From the NCBI GenBank assembly GCA_040878115.1, contig JBBDMV010000102.1, forward strand, positions 1 through 19,247: a stretch of 19,247 nt of DNA, in the 5' to 3' direction. The DNA comes from JBBDMU01 sp040878115 (GTDB lineage Bacteria; Bacteroidota; Rhodothermia; Balneolales; Natronogracilivirgulaceae). Positions 7,242 through 15,527 of the stretch are shown here, one piece after another. The notes beneath the pieces were generated by a model. That model saw nothing but the letters and a program-made list of their open reading frames with translations, was not told the origin of the DNA and ran no database searches. The position numbers and the translations under genes were made by a program. Numbering within the stretch: the stretch's first letter is position 1; the number at the start of each line of letters is the position of its first letter.

Positions 7242-8708
7242 TTAATCGGTCTCATAATCTATTTCCAGATCATTATCCCTGACCTCCTTCAATTTATCTT
7301 TTAACTTTTCTTTAAAAGAGACCACGACATCAGCATATTGAGGGTTTTGGGCAAGGTTATTGTATTGCTTTTCATCATATTCCATATCATATAATTCCAT
7401 TCCGGATGCACCATCCTCATCATATTGAATAAATGCCCATTTTTTAGAACGAAGCAAATAAGAATAATTCCCTTGTCTTTTATGCATGGAAAAGGCAGCA
7501 TCACGGACCGAGTGTTCGGGATTGTCCAGGACTTTAACCAAGCTTTTACCCTGCAAATGTTCTGAATAATCTAAGCCAGCTAACTCCGCAACAGTCGGGT
7601 ACAGATCGATCAACTCAGTCAAAGAGTGGCTGATTGCCGGTTCCTTTCCGGGTGTTTTGATGATCATTGGAACCCGCACCGACTCCTCAAGCAAACCTAC
7701 CTTCATCCAAAAGCGATGCTCTCCCAAATGAAATCCATGATCTGAGGTAAATATTACAATTGTATTGTCCTCAAGTCCTTCATCTTTGAGTGTTTGTAAC
7801 ACTTTACCTACCTGAGCATCCATAAAAGAAACCGATGCGTAGTATGCAGAGATTGCTTTCTTCTCCTGTTCTTCGGTCATCTGCCCGTTCACACTCGTCA
7901 CATAATTGATCCCCCGATCCGGAATATCATCCCAGTCATCCTTAACTTTCGGTGGCAAAACCATCTGCTCATATGGATAAGGCTCAAAGTATGATTTCGG
8001 AGCTACAAACGGCACATGCGGACGGAATAGTCCAACTGATAGAAAAAATGGTTCATCTTTATGTTCTCGTATCAGCTCCGTCGCCTTCTCTGCCGTTTCA
8101 CTATCTGTATGAATCTGATCCTCATTCGCTTTTACAATATTCATGAGATTCCCCCCGTTCGATTCTTTATTTTGATCGGTGGGTTTTAATCCATGGGGAT
8201 TATTTTGGACTAATTCACTTTCCCCTTCGGCATGAACCTCCGGTGCCGGACTATTATAGCGCTCCATCCAGGATGCTTTATCATCCGGACCATTCAATCC
8301 TTTCATGATATCAACCGATCCCATATGAAAAATTTTACTGACTCGCGCCGTAAAGTAGCCATTGTCTTTGAAAAGCTGTGCCCAAGAGTTCCTGTCAGCA
8401 CCAACATTTTCACGCCCACTGACATAGCCATAGGTAGTTGTTGCATTGGGGTAATACCCGAACATTAGGGAAGCTCGTGATGGCCCACATACAGGATACT
8501 GCGAATATGCTCGATTGAATTGTACCCCTTCCGATGCTAAGCGATCAATATTCGGTGTCTGTGCCAAATTATTTTCATAAGACGATATTGCCGTTGCCGT
8601 CAAATCATCTGAAATAATAAATAAAACATTAGGCTTCTCTTGCTGTTGTGCTGATATATTTTGTATCGATATCATCGAAGCTAGGGCAAGAAGAATAAAT
8701 TTTTTCAT
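7242..8708 (-). CDS. exported iduronate-2-sulfatase-like family-S1 sulfatase
   Basis: I place the start at the ATG at 8708, preceded by aaaaaacaat and giving a compact signal peptide (MKKFILLALASMISIQNISA) and 488 residues; an in-frame ATG at 8726 adds six residues. Residues by this start: Asp34-Asp35, formylglycine motif C74-G-P-S-R78, Lys125 and His128 in SKIFHMG (compare GKVFHPG in human IDS), His231 in FRPHVPF, Asp323-His324 in TSDHGFHLGEH, and Lys336. The RPHVPF and HGFHLGEHRFWMK segments are characteristic of the iduronate-2-sulfatase group (S1_7-like), which removes 2-O-sulfate from uronic acids in glycosaminoglycans and, in some marine bacteria, acts on algal polysaccharides. Exact substrate is inferred. 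It is the first sulfatase after SusD, 289 bp downstream, with a promoter candidate in the gap. Confidence 0.93.
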   Translation of the reverse strand: MKKFILLALASMISIQNISAQQQEKPNVLFIISDDLTATAISSYENNLAQTPNIDRLASEGVQFNRAYSQYPVCGPSRASLMFGYYPNATTTYGYVSGRENVGADRNSWAQLFKDNGYFTARVSKIFHMGSVDIMKGLNGPDDKASWMERYNSPAPEVHAEGESELVQNNPHGLKPTDQNKESNGGNLMNIVKANEDQIHTDSETAEKATELIREHKDEPFFLSVGLFRPHVPFVAPKSYFEPYPYEQMVLPPKVKDDWDDIPDRGINYVTSVNGQMTEEQEKKAISAYYASVSFMDAQVGKVLQTLKDEGLEDNTIVIFTSDHGFHLGEHRFWMKVGLLEESVRVPMIIKTPGKEPAISHSLTELIDLYPTVAELAGLDYSEHLQGKSLVKVLDNPEHSVRDAAFSMHKRQGNYSYLLRSKKWAFIQYDEDGASGMELYDMEYDEKQYNNLAQNPQYADVVVSFKEKLKDKLKEVRDNDLEIDYETD

Positions 8709-8798
8709 ATTGTTTTTTATTAGCATTAATATTTTCCCATTATGATCACGGGGAGTTACATTTTCATAGTGTTAAATGATATAATTTAACTTTTAATT

Positions 8799-8829
8799 AA
8801 AAACTATTTCTAGGGTCTTGGATTTCAAA
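8799..8829 (-). promoter_or_regulatory. candidate Bacteroidota-type promoter for the sulfatase block
   Basis: On the minus strand TTTG (8829-8826) is followed after 19 bp by TAGTTTTT (8806-8799), one base from the TTTG-N19-TAnnTTTG consensus of housekeeping promoters in this phylum. It lies about 90 bp upstream of the iduronate-sulfatase-like gene. The sequence is AT-rich, so a chance match is possible. Confidence 0.35.
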
Positions 8830-8940
8830 AGCGTAATTATAAAATAGCAGCACCAACATCATTCTGTTTTGTGACATCAAAGCCATTCAATTATTAAATG
8901 ATGTGGTAGCTAAAGTAATTATGCATCTATCGATTTTCTT

Positions 8941-8968
8941 AAACAAACTCTATAGCATATTTTTAGAG
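8941..8968 (-). terminator. weak intrinsic terminator candidate after susD
   Basis: Read on the minus strand, CTCTA (8968-8964) pairs with TAGAG (8952-8948), and the stem is followed directly by TTTGTTT (8947-8941). It starts about 30 bp past the susD stop. The stem is only 5 bp and AT-rich, so at best it would be a partial terminator between susCD and the sulfatases. Confidence 0.25.
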
Positions 8969-8997
8969 CGATTCTACAAGTTTTAATAATATACCTA

Positions 8998-10764
8998 TTA
9001 TTCTATGCTTTCAATTGGGGGTTCATTTCGTTCAGCTCCAAAATAACCCTCATTTTGATTTATATGCCCTAATGTATTCTCCGTGATAACTATTTCAGGT
9101 ATAGGCCAGAGAGCATTATGTGGAGCTATTGTGTAACTTTGCTGTCCCCAAGTAAAGTTGATCTGAAAAAATTGATTCGTTTCCATGACCCTATCATAAA
9201 ACCAATTGTTATCACTGAAATTTTCCAAATTATAGCCATCTATGTTATTACTCGCCATGATATAAGAGGCTCTTACCATTTCACCATGTCGTGGGGCCTC
9301 AGTAAACAATTCACGAGCGCGTTCATCAAAAATAAAATCCAACGTCACTTCATTAGCTGATACCGTTAAAGCACCGGCTCGTTCTCGAACCTCATTTAAA
9401 TCGTCTGCCGCAGAAGCAAGGTCATTTTTCCAATAATAGGCCTCTGCCCTTAAAAGATATGTACCAGCCAAACGGAATATATAGGTATCACCGTTACCAC
9501 CTCGTGGATCTACAGCAGGATCTTGTTCCGGAACAAAGGTTTTGTAATGGGGAAAAGAATAACTGTGCTGAAAAGTATCCGCTGCCGAGGCATAGTTGGA
9601 CCTATCAACCGGCTGTCCATAATCTACAGATTCAGGATTATTATATAAAATTTCATACCATTCAATCCAGTTTTCATCACTTCTTCGAATGTCGTTATTG
9701 TAGTCCCAGATTTCATAAAGATAATATGGCGTTGGACGAACATTCGCATTACCCCTAAATATAGTATCATATTGAGGACCGGATTGCACCATTCCTGCAT
9801 TTCCCTCACTATCTCTGCTTCTAGAGTGCGTCCATGCAGGGTTATAAACCCTAGGCAAGCGATTGCCGTCTGTCTTTGCACCTTCTGGATCCTCAAATCG
9901 GTCGATTACACTAAAAATAGTCTCGGTATTTGCAGGATCATTAATATTATCTACGCGGTGAAGATCCCATATGACGTTCCGCGTAGGATCACCTGCATCT
10001 ATCCCAAATCGATCTCTCATTAAATCATAGGAACTATTATTAATAACTCGGTCAGCTGCCGTTATTGCACGATCAAAATCCATATTGGCGAGAGCAACTT
10101 TAGCTAAAAGATGGTTTCCTGCGCCTTTTGTAGCTGCACCAGGATCTGCTGTTTCAGGAAGCCATTCTACAGCCCACTCTAGGTCTTCTTGAATTTTGTC
10201 AAGTATGGCCCATCTGGAATGAGTATAAAAATCTAATTTTGGACTTGTAGTTTCCTCACCAATAAAGGGAACATCACCGTATGAATTTACTAGCCGATAG
10301 TACCAATAGGCTCTGTAAAAATAAGCCGATGCTAGTAAACTATTTCTTACCTGTTCATCATCCCATTGCACCTCATCAATTCTGGAAATTAAGACATTGG
10401 TATTTTTTATTGAATTATAAGAAAGATTAAATAACCTCCCGGGGAAATCATGAGAACCCCCATCTCCAGATGGAGTCAACTCTTGAGGAAAATCCTTCAC
10501 AACGCTATTTGCTTGAGCTCCAGGTACACCTAAATCAGACATCGCATATTCATTATCCATTGTATTGCGATCACCATAATGTTCCGATTTAATATTTTTG
10601 CTCATTGTTACCACTAATGATCTAAACCCAGCCTCATCAATATAAACGTTTTCAGGAGCATAAAAGGAACGTGGTTCGGGTGTTAAAAAATTATCTGAGC
10701 ATGATGATACTATAAGCAAAAGGAATATAGATATCATTAAAGGATACTTAACTATTCGTTTCAT
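8998..10764 (-). CDS. SusD/RagB-family glycan-binding outer-membrane lipoprotein
   Basis: A 588-residue surface lipoprotein that would cap the adjacent SusC channel and capture oligosaccharide. I chose the ATG at 10764, which gives a lipoprotein signal (MKRIVKYPLMISIFLLLIVS followed by Cys22 in VSSC) and then SDNFLTPEP, a classic SusD beginning; a longer reading from a TTG at 10809 overlaps susC and would bury the signal. The SusD helical TPR-like region carries typical segments such as NTNVLISRIDEV, SAYFYRAYWYYRLVNSYGDV and LLAKVALANMDFDRAI. The C-terminal part has FRLAGTYLLRAEAYYWKNDL and FIFDERARELFTE (RagB/SusD domain) and ends WPIPEIVITEN...NQNEGY. It begins 34 bp after the susC stop, so the two are co-transcribed. 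Ligand unknown; sulfated glycan inferred from the sulfatases downstream. Confidence 0.96.
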   Translation of the reverse strand: MKRIVKYPLMISIFLLLIVSSCSDNFLTPEPRSFYAPENVYIDEAGFRSLVVTMSKNIKSEHYGDRNTMDNEYAMSDLGVPGAQANSVVKDFPQELTPSGDGGSHDFPGRLFNLSYNSIKNTNVLISRIDEVQWDDEQVRNSLLASAYFYRAYWYYRLVNSYGDVPFIGEETTSPKLDFYTHSRWAILDKIQEDLEWAVEWLPETADPGAATKGAGNHLLAKVALANMDFDRAITAADRVINNSSYDLMRDRFGIDAGDPTRNVIWDLHRVDNINDPANTETIFSVIDRFEDPEGAKTDGNRLPRVYNPAWTHSRSRDSEGNAGMVQSGPQYDTIFRGNANVRPTPYYLYEIWDYNNDIRRSDENWIEWYEILYNNPESVDYGQPVDRSNYASAADTFQHSYSFPHYKTFVPEQDPAVDPRGGNGDTYIFRLAGTYLLRAEAYYWKNDLASAADDLNEVRERAGALTVSANEVTLDFIFDERARELFTEAPRHGEMVRASYIMASNNIDGYNLENFSDNNWFYDRVMETNQFFQINFTWGQQSYTIAPHNALWPIPEIVITENTLGHINQNEGYFGAERNEPPIESIE

Positions 10765-10798
10765 AATCTTATTTATTATTTTTTCGTTAACATAAATT

Positions 10799-13700
10799 TT
10801 ATAGTTCAATATCTAGTCCGATTGAAAAAATTCTTGGCATTGGAGAACCTCCCGATTCAGGGTCCCAATTTTCCCATTGATCAAAACTGTACAAGTTTCG
10901 GATAGAACCATAAAAGCGCATGCTGGTTAGTTTCATCGTTTGACTATAAGCTGCGGGTAAAGTATAGGATAATGAGAGATCCTGGATCCTTACGAAAGAA
11001 CGATCAAAGTACAGGCTATACCCACCGCCATATGCACTGGAAGAAGCTGTTAATGAACCATAATCATTTGTTGGATTCTCTGGAGTCCAAAAAGGAACGG
11101 CACGCATCCCTCTTCTATCATATAATTCACTGTTATCATGCCTAAATGCAGATATACTACCCATATGTCCAAGGTCGGCACGAATAAAAACAGATGCAGA
11201 CCAGTTGCCTAAAAAAGAAATATCGTTTCTAAGACCTACACGATATCGAGGTTGTCTCCACCCTATAAAATCCTTGTCCTCCATAGCAGTATAAACGTCA
11301 TCTCCGTTCATATCAACAGCCTTGTAATCACCCGGTGACAGACCATATTCAGCAGCTTCCTCTACTTCATCTTCTTGCCATACTCCTGTAATATCATAAT
11401 CCCATATCACATCGATGGCCTGTCCGGGAAACCATTCATTGGAGTAATCGGGAAGCTCTCCCCCTTCTTCATCTAAATCCCCAAAAAGTCTATTTATTTT
11501 ATTTCGGTTCAAAGAAAAAACAAAATTAGATCTCCAGCTAAAATTTGATTGGTCAACATTTACCGTATTCAAGGTTACATCAATTCCGCGGTTCTCTAAT
11601 TCCCCAAGATTCGTTGTAATATTATCAAATCCCGTAATTCTTGGAAGACTCCGTTCCATCAGCAAATCTGTAGTCGTCATTTCATAAACATCAATACTGG
11701 CATTGATTCGACTTTCAATTAAGCCAATGTCAAGACCTACATTAAATGCTTCAGTTCTTTCCCAGACTAGGCCTGGGTTAGACAAAGTTGAAATATTTGT
11801 GCCTGATAAAGTTTGCGAACCATTGGAATATAAGGTTTGCCCTAATGTTGCTAATGAGGAATAACGTCCTATATCCCTATTGCCATTAACCCCCCACGAT
11901 AACCTAAGTTTCAGCGAGTTTATCAAATCTACGTTAAAAAAATTCTCATCCGAGATTTGCCATGCAAATGCAGCAGCAGGAAATGTGGCCCTGGGATTCT
12001 GTTGACCAAAAGCCGAATAACCATCTCTGCGCACAGATGCGGTAAAAAGATATTTGCCTAATAAAGAATAATTCAATCGACCCATCATTGCATCACCTGT
12101 TGAAGTTTGATCGTTATTAGATACCAAATGGGCTTCTGCATATTGTAATGCATGAAACGAAAGGTTTTCATTCGGACTAAAACCTTCGCCCGTCTGATAA
12201 GATCTCCAACTTTGAAATCTCTCTCTACTATACAAAAGCGTTAAATCAAAATTATGTATCCCCAGCTCTTTATTCCATTTTAACAAATTGTCTGCCATCC
12301 ATTCGTATGTTTGACTGTCCACTCGTGTTCCATATCCCTGTGAATGTGAATTTCCACCATTAGGAGTTGTGGATGGCCAAAAATTATGATTTTTAGTAAA
12401 CATAAAGCGGGGTTGATATGACAATCTATAACTAAAACCAAAAGGCAGCTTCAACTCAGAATAGATGGATGCGAAAATGTTATTAACTTTTGTCAATTGA
12501 TCTTGTCCATAATAATTTATCATTGGATTTTGAGTCCCCGTATAATCGTTTGGATACCATTTAACAGAACCATCTTCATTATACATTGAGCCATAAGGAC
12601 TGCTATTAAGCATATGCCCTAACTCAGCTGTTACCCCGCTTTCATCCCTATCGGAAAAATGAGTATTTATACCAACATCCAAATAATCTGTAACTTCGGT
12701 ATTAACATTTAACCGTGAACGTATTGTTGAGTATTGATCGCCGGCAATAATTCCCTGATTATCATCATAGCCTAATGACCAATAATATGATATCTGATCC
12801 GTCCCCCCACTAATGCTAAGATCATAACTCTGTCTAGGTGCTGTTTGCATTACCCTGTCATAAAAGTTTTCCGTATTCCCAGCTAAATAATTTTCAACTT
12901 CAGTAGGATAAAAGAAAAGTCTATTTAACCATTCTCTCGTCGGGTCAGGGTTTGGACTATCACTATAATTACTCCATTGTTCAAGGCTAATATCATTTGG
13001 AAGCTCGCTGGGATTGTGATAATAATAATCAGGATTATCTGGATTCTCCATTACTAATAAGCCTCTCCTGAAATTAGTATACTCTTCACCATTAAGTGGC
13101 CTGATATTTCTATTTGTTACCTCTGCCATACCAACATTAGTAGAGATATTAATGGTGGGTGCACCTGGTGTACCTTTAGTAGTCGTAATAAGCACTACTC
13201 CAGATGCCGCTTTGGCCCCATATACGGCAGCAGCGCTTGCATCCTTTAAAATATCAACCGATTCAATATCATTGGGATTGATATCACGCAAACTTCCATT
13301 ATATATTACATCATCAAGTACAATTAACGGCTCAGTACCCCCAGTCAATGAATTCGGCCCCCTAACCTGCATGGAACCACCCCCAGAGGCTGAAGTTCCT
13401 TGGTTTGACTGAAATCCGGCAACTGTACCTGCAAGCATATCCGCAACTGTCATTGTGGATTGATTCTGGTAATTTTCCTGATCTATACGCACTACTGAAC
13501 CGGTCAAATCGCTTTTCTTTACCGTACCATATCCAACAACCACCATTTCATCCAGCTGTGCAAAATCTGCCTCCATGCTCACATCAAGAACATCTTGATT
13601 ACCAACCGTAATCTCTTGAGTAGTATAACCCACATATGAAAAAACAAGAACAGCATCCGAATCAGCCACTTCCAGATTGTACTCCCCGTTTAGGTCTGTT

Positions 13701-14323
13701 GTGGTTCCCGTCGAGGTTCCTTCTAAGACCACATTCACCCCTGGCAATGTCTCACCCGTTTCAGCATCAGTAACAGTACCTCTTACTTGCTCCTGAACAA
13801 CTAATTCCTCCATTTCCCGGCTAACCAAAGGTTCCTCTAACTGCTCATCATTATGAACAATCAGCACCCCATGATGAGATATCTTTAAACCTAAATTAGT
13901 TTTATCCAGAGCGGCATGTAGTGCTCCAAGGACCGTTACATCATCCTCCATTTGCAGGCTGACTCTTTGGTTCCATTTTTCCCTTTTTGTAACATCTTTG
14001 CTGTACGACAACCTCAGGCCTCCTTGGTCTGCAATATGCTGAAGGGCAGTTTCCAATCTGACGTCTTCCAATTCAACGGATATGGTCTTGTTAAGAGAAA
14101 AGCGATTTTCCTCATTGACTTCGGAAGGGGCAAAATGCAAAAGCCGGTTTGCCCCTTCCTCTGTTGTTGCATATTGCAGTGCTTCCGGATTATTATAAAC
14201 TTCCTGATCAGAATTATTTTGCCCTGATACAGGTCCGCTAAAAACCAGGCACAGGAAAATCATCATCATACTCACAATCTGTAGCATTCTTCTATGTAGC
14301 GCATATAACATAATTATAGCCAT
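10799..14323 (-). CDS. SusC/RagA-family TonB-dependent outer-membrane transporter with STN signalling domain
   Basis: An 1174-residue outer-membrane transporter that would import glycan fragments using TonB energy. Domains in order: signal peptide (hydrophobic about 14-30, ending VSGQN); STN domain (about 78-158); carboxypeptidase-regulatory-like domain (about 179-253, starting VRGTVTDAETGETLPGV); TonB-box-like LDEMVVVGYGTVKKSDLTGSV (257-277); plug (about 278-385, with MQVRGPNSLTGG, EPLIVLDDV and SVDILKDASAAAVYGAKAA); then a 22-strand-type barrel to the end. The STN domain marks transporters that signal to FecR-type anti-sigma factors, matching the FecR and sigma genes directly upstream. Starts at 14323, 14311 and 14287 are all possible; the first two keep the basic HRR before the hydrophobic core. 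The gene follows fecR by 41 bp and precedes susD by 34 bp. Confidence 0.97.
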   Translation of the reverse strand: MAIIMLYALHRRMLQIVSMMMIFLCLVFSGPVSGQNNSDQEVYNNPEALQYATTEEGANRLLHFAPSEVNEENRFSLNKTISVELEDVRLETALQHIADQGGLRLSYSKDVTKREKWNQRVSLQMEDDVTVLGALHAALDKTNLGLKISHHGVLIVHNDEQLEEPLVSREMEELVVQEQVRGTVTDAETGETLPGVNVVLEGTSTGTTTDLNGEYNLEVADSDAVLVFSYVGYTTQEITVGNQDVLDVSMEADFAQLDEMVVVGYGTVKKSDLTGSVVRIDQENYQNQSTMTVADMLAGTVAGFQSNQGTSASGGGSMQVRGPNSLTGGTEPLIVLDDVIYNGSLRDINPNDIESVDILKDASAAAVYGAKAASGVVLITTTKGTPGAPTINISTNVGMAEVTNRNIRPLNGEEYTNFRRGLLVMENPDNPDYYYHNPSELPNDISLEQWSNYSDSPNPDPTREWLNRLFFYPTEVENYLAGNTENFYDRVMQTAPRQSYDLSISGGTDQISYYWSLGYDDNQGIIAGDQYSTIRSRLNVNTEVTDYLDVGINTHFSDRDESGVTAELGHMLNSSPYGSMYNEDGSVKWYPNDYTGTQNPMINYYGQDQLTKVNNIFASIYSELKLPFGFSYRLSYQPRFMFTKNHNFWPSTTPNGGNSHSQGYGTRVDSQTYEWMADNLLKWNKELGIHNFDLTLLYSRERFQSWRSYQTGEGFSPNENLSFHALQYAEAHLVSNNDQTSTGDAMMGRLNYSLLGKYLFTASVRRDGYSAFGQQNPRATFPAAAFAWQISDENFFNVDLINSLKLRLSWGVNGNRDIGRYSSLATLGQTLYSNGSQTLSGTNISTLSNPGLVWERTEAFNVGLDIGLIESRINASIDVYEMTTTDLLMERSLPRITGFDNITTNLGELENRGIDVTLNTVNVDQSNFSWRSNFVFSLNRNKINRLFGDLDEEGGELPDYSNEWFPGQAIDVIWDYDITGVWQEDEVEEAAEYGLSPGDYKAVDMNGDDVYTAMEDKDFIGWRQPRYRVGLRNDISFLGNWSASVFIRADLGHMGSISAFRHDNSELYDRRGMRAVPFWTPENPTNDYGSLTASSSAYGGGYSLYFDRSFVRIQDLSLSYTLPAAYSQTMKLTSMRFYGSIRNLYSFDQWENWDPESGGSPMPRIFSIGLDIEL

Positions 14324-14364
14324 TAGGTGAGTGTTATCGTTGTTCGTTTATGTTTTATCTGAAA

Positions 14365-15417
14365 TTATTCATTGAAAAGCGTGATTTCCCGGCCATCAAC
14401 TTCGTACTCAAGTTGAAGAGAGTATTTCATGATGCCCAGAACTTCTCTGATCGGTTCATTTTCAAAATCTGCTGTAAATCTTAAATCCTTGAGCTTAGGG
14501 TCAAATAAATTGATATCCACGTTATACCATCGTTCCAATTCTCGTACAACTTTCTCCAAAGGAACATCATTGAATGAAAGCCGGTGTTCAAGCCAATTAA
14601 GGTGATGCTGCAAATCGACCTCATGCGTAATGATGAAATCATGTCCGCCATCATATTGCATTTGCGCCATATCGCCCCGTTCCAGTATGGCATCCCCCGC
14701 ATCAGGGGCTGATGCAGAGCGTACGGCGACTTTCCCATCCGCAACGACCACCTGAACTTGTTCAACATCGTAAGCCTGGACATTGAACTCTGTCCCAAGG
14801 ACCTGGATTACAGCCTCATCAGTATGGACCAGAAATGGACGGCCATCATGTGCTATTTCAAAATAAGCCTCGCCCGTCAGATGAACGGTGCGGGTATCTG
14901 ACACAAATTCCCGGGGGTGCTCTAATTTGCTATCTACGCTCAATTGCACACGTGAACCGTCATCTAACTGCACATGGGCTCGTTGTCCGCGCTCCGTAAC
15001 CACTTCTTCCATTAATTCCCCGGTGATTGGCGGGGTATTATGGCTGGGTTGGGAATAATAATATGATGCAAATCCGACAACCATTATAGCCGCCGCTACA
15101 CGCAATACCTTTTTCATCACGGGCTGGGACAACCACCTAACGTTCTTTTTTTGTGAGGGAAGAGTTCTTCTTGCAGGCCGAACTCTTTGGGGGGAACTAT
15201 CCTTATCCATCTCCCTACTAAGCCGCTCCCATGCCATCCCAATATCACTGGCCTGTGATTGCCTTTTCTGCTTATTCCAATGCTTTTTAAAGGTCTGTAT
15301 CATTGCTTTTTGTTCGGGATTCTTATGAATCCAGGACTCGATTGCTTTCTCTTGCAGGTCGGAACATTCACCGGCTAGATATCGGGCTATCAGGTTGTAA
15401 TCAATATCTTCGTTCAC
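14365..15417 (-). CDS. FecR-family anti-sigma factor
   Basis: A 350-residue inner-membrane signal transducer that would hold the ECF sigma factor inactive until the STN domain of SusC reports ligand. Order: cytoplasmic anti-sigma region (about 1-100, starting MNEDIDYNLIARYLAGE); single membrane helix (about 104-121, VLRVAAAIMVVGFASYYY); periplasmic FecR domain (about 139-235, with TERGQRAHVQLDDGSRVQL, GEAYFEIAHDGRPF and VLGTEFNVQAY); C-terminal DUF4974/STN-like region (about 278-348, with NDVPLEKVVRELERWYNV). The start is a GTG: an in-frame TAA lies nine bases upstream of it with no alternative start between, and the N-terminus matches the family. No Shine-Dalgarno is seen, so the GTG may limit its translation. 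It is followed by susC after 41 bp, but separated from the sigma gene by about 710 bp of repeat-rich DNA, unlike the usual tight sigma-fecR pairing. Confidence 0.95.
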   Translation of the reverse strand: MNEDIDYNLIARYLAGECSDLQEKAIESWIHKNPEQKAMIQTFKKHWNKQKRQSQASDIGMAWERLSREMDKDSSPQRVRPARRTLPSQKKNVRWLSQPVMKKVLRVAAAIMVVGFASYYYSQPSHNTPPITGELMEEVVTERGQRAHVQLDDGSRVQLSVDSKLEHPREFVSDTRTVHLTGEAYFEIAHDGRPFLVHTDEAVIQVLGTEFNVQAYDVEQVQVVVADGKVAVRSASAPDAGDAILERGDMAQMQYDGGHDFIITHEVDLQHHLNWLEHRLSFNDVPLEKVVRELERWYNVDINLFDPKLKDLRFTADFENEPIREVLGIMKYSLQLEYEVDGREITLFNE

Positions 15418-15489
15418 TAGGAGCTTTTATCATTTTAAAATTCAAGGGGTTTTTACCTGTAACACGAATCACAAGATCACGACCCTGAC

Positions 15490-15512
15490 AGAACAAAAAA
15501 ATTTTTTGTTCT
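15490..15512. promoter_or_regulatory. 23-bp palindrome upstream of fecR (operator or terminator candidate)
   Basis: AGAAC plus six A on the left and six T plus GTTCT on the right form a perfect 11-bp inverted repeat around a single central A (15501). Read on the minus strand it ends in A and T runs about 75 bp upstream of the fecR GTG. It could be a weak terminator for transcription coming through the inverted-repeat element, or a protein-binding site for fecR. The sequence alone does not choose between them. Confidence 0.35.
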
Positions 15513-15527
15513 TGTTTTAATTAGGTT

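Noticed and set aside
7210..7245. ttaatag/ctattaa inverted repeat between two sulfatase genes
   Set aside because: Seven AT-only base pairs with a long loop are expected by chance in an AT-rich spacer.
8797..8886. 30-codon minus-strand ORF (MALMSQNRMMLV...) in the susD-sulfatase spacer
   Set aside because: Too short, no ribosome-binding context, no recognisable features, and it overlaps the better-supported promoter candidate.
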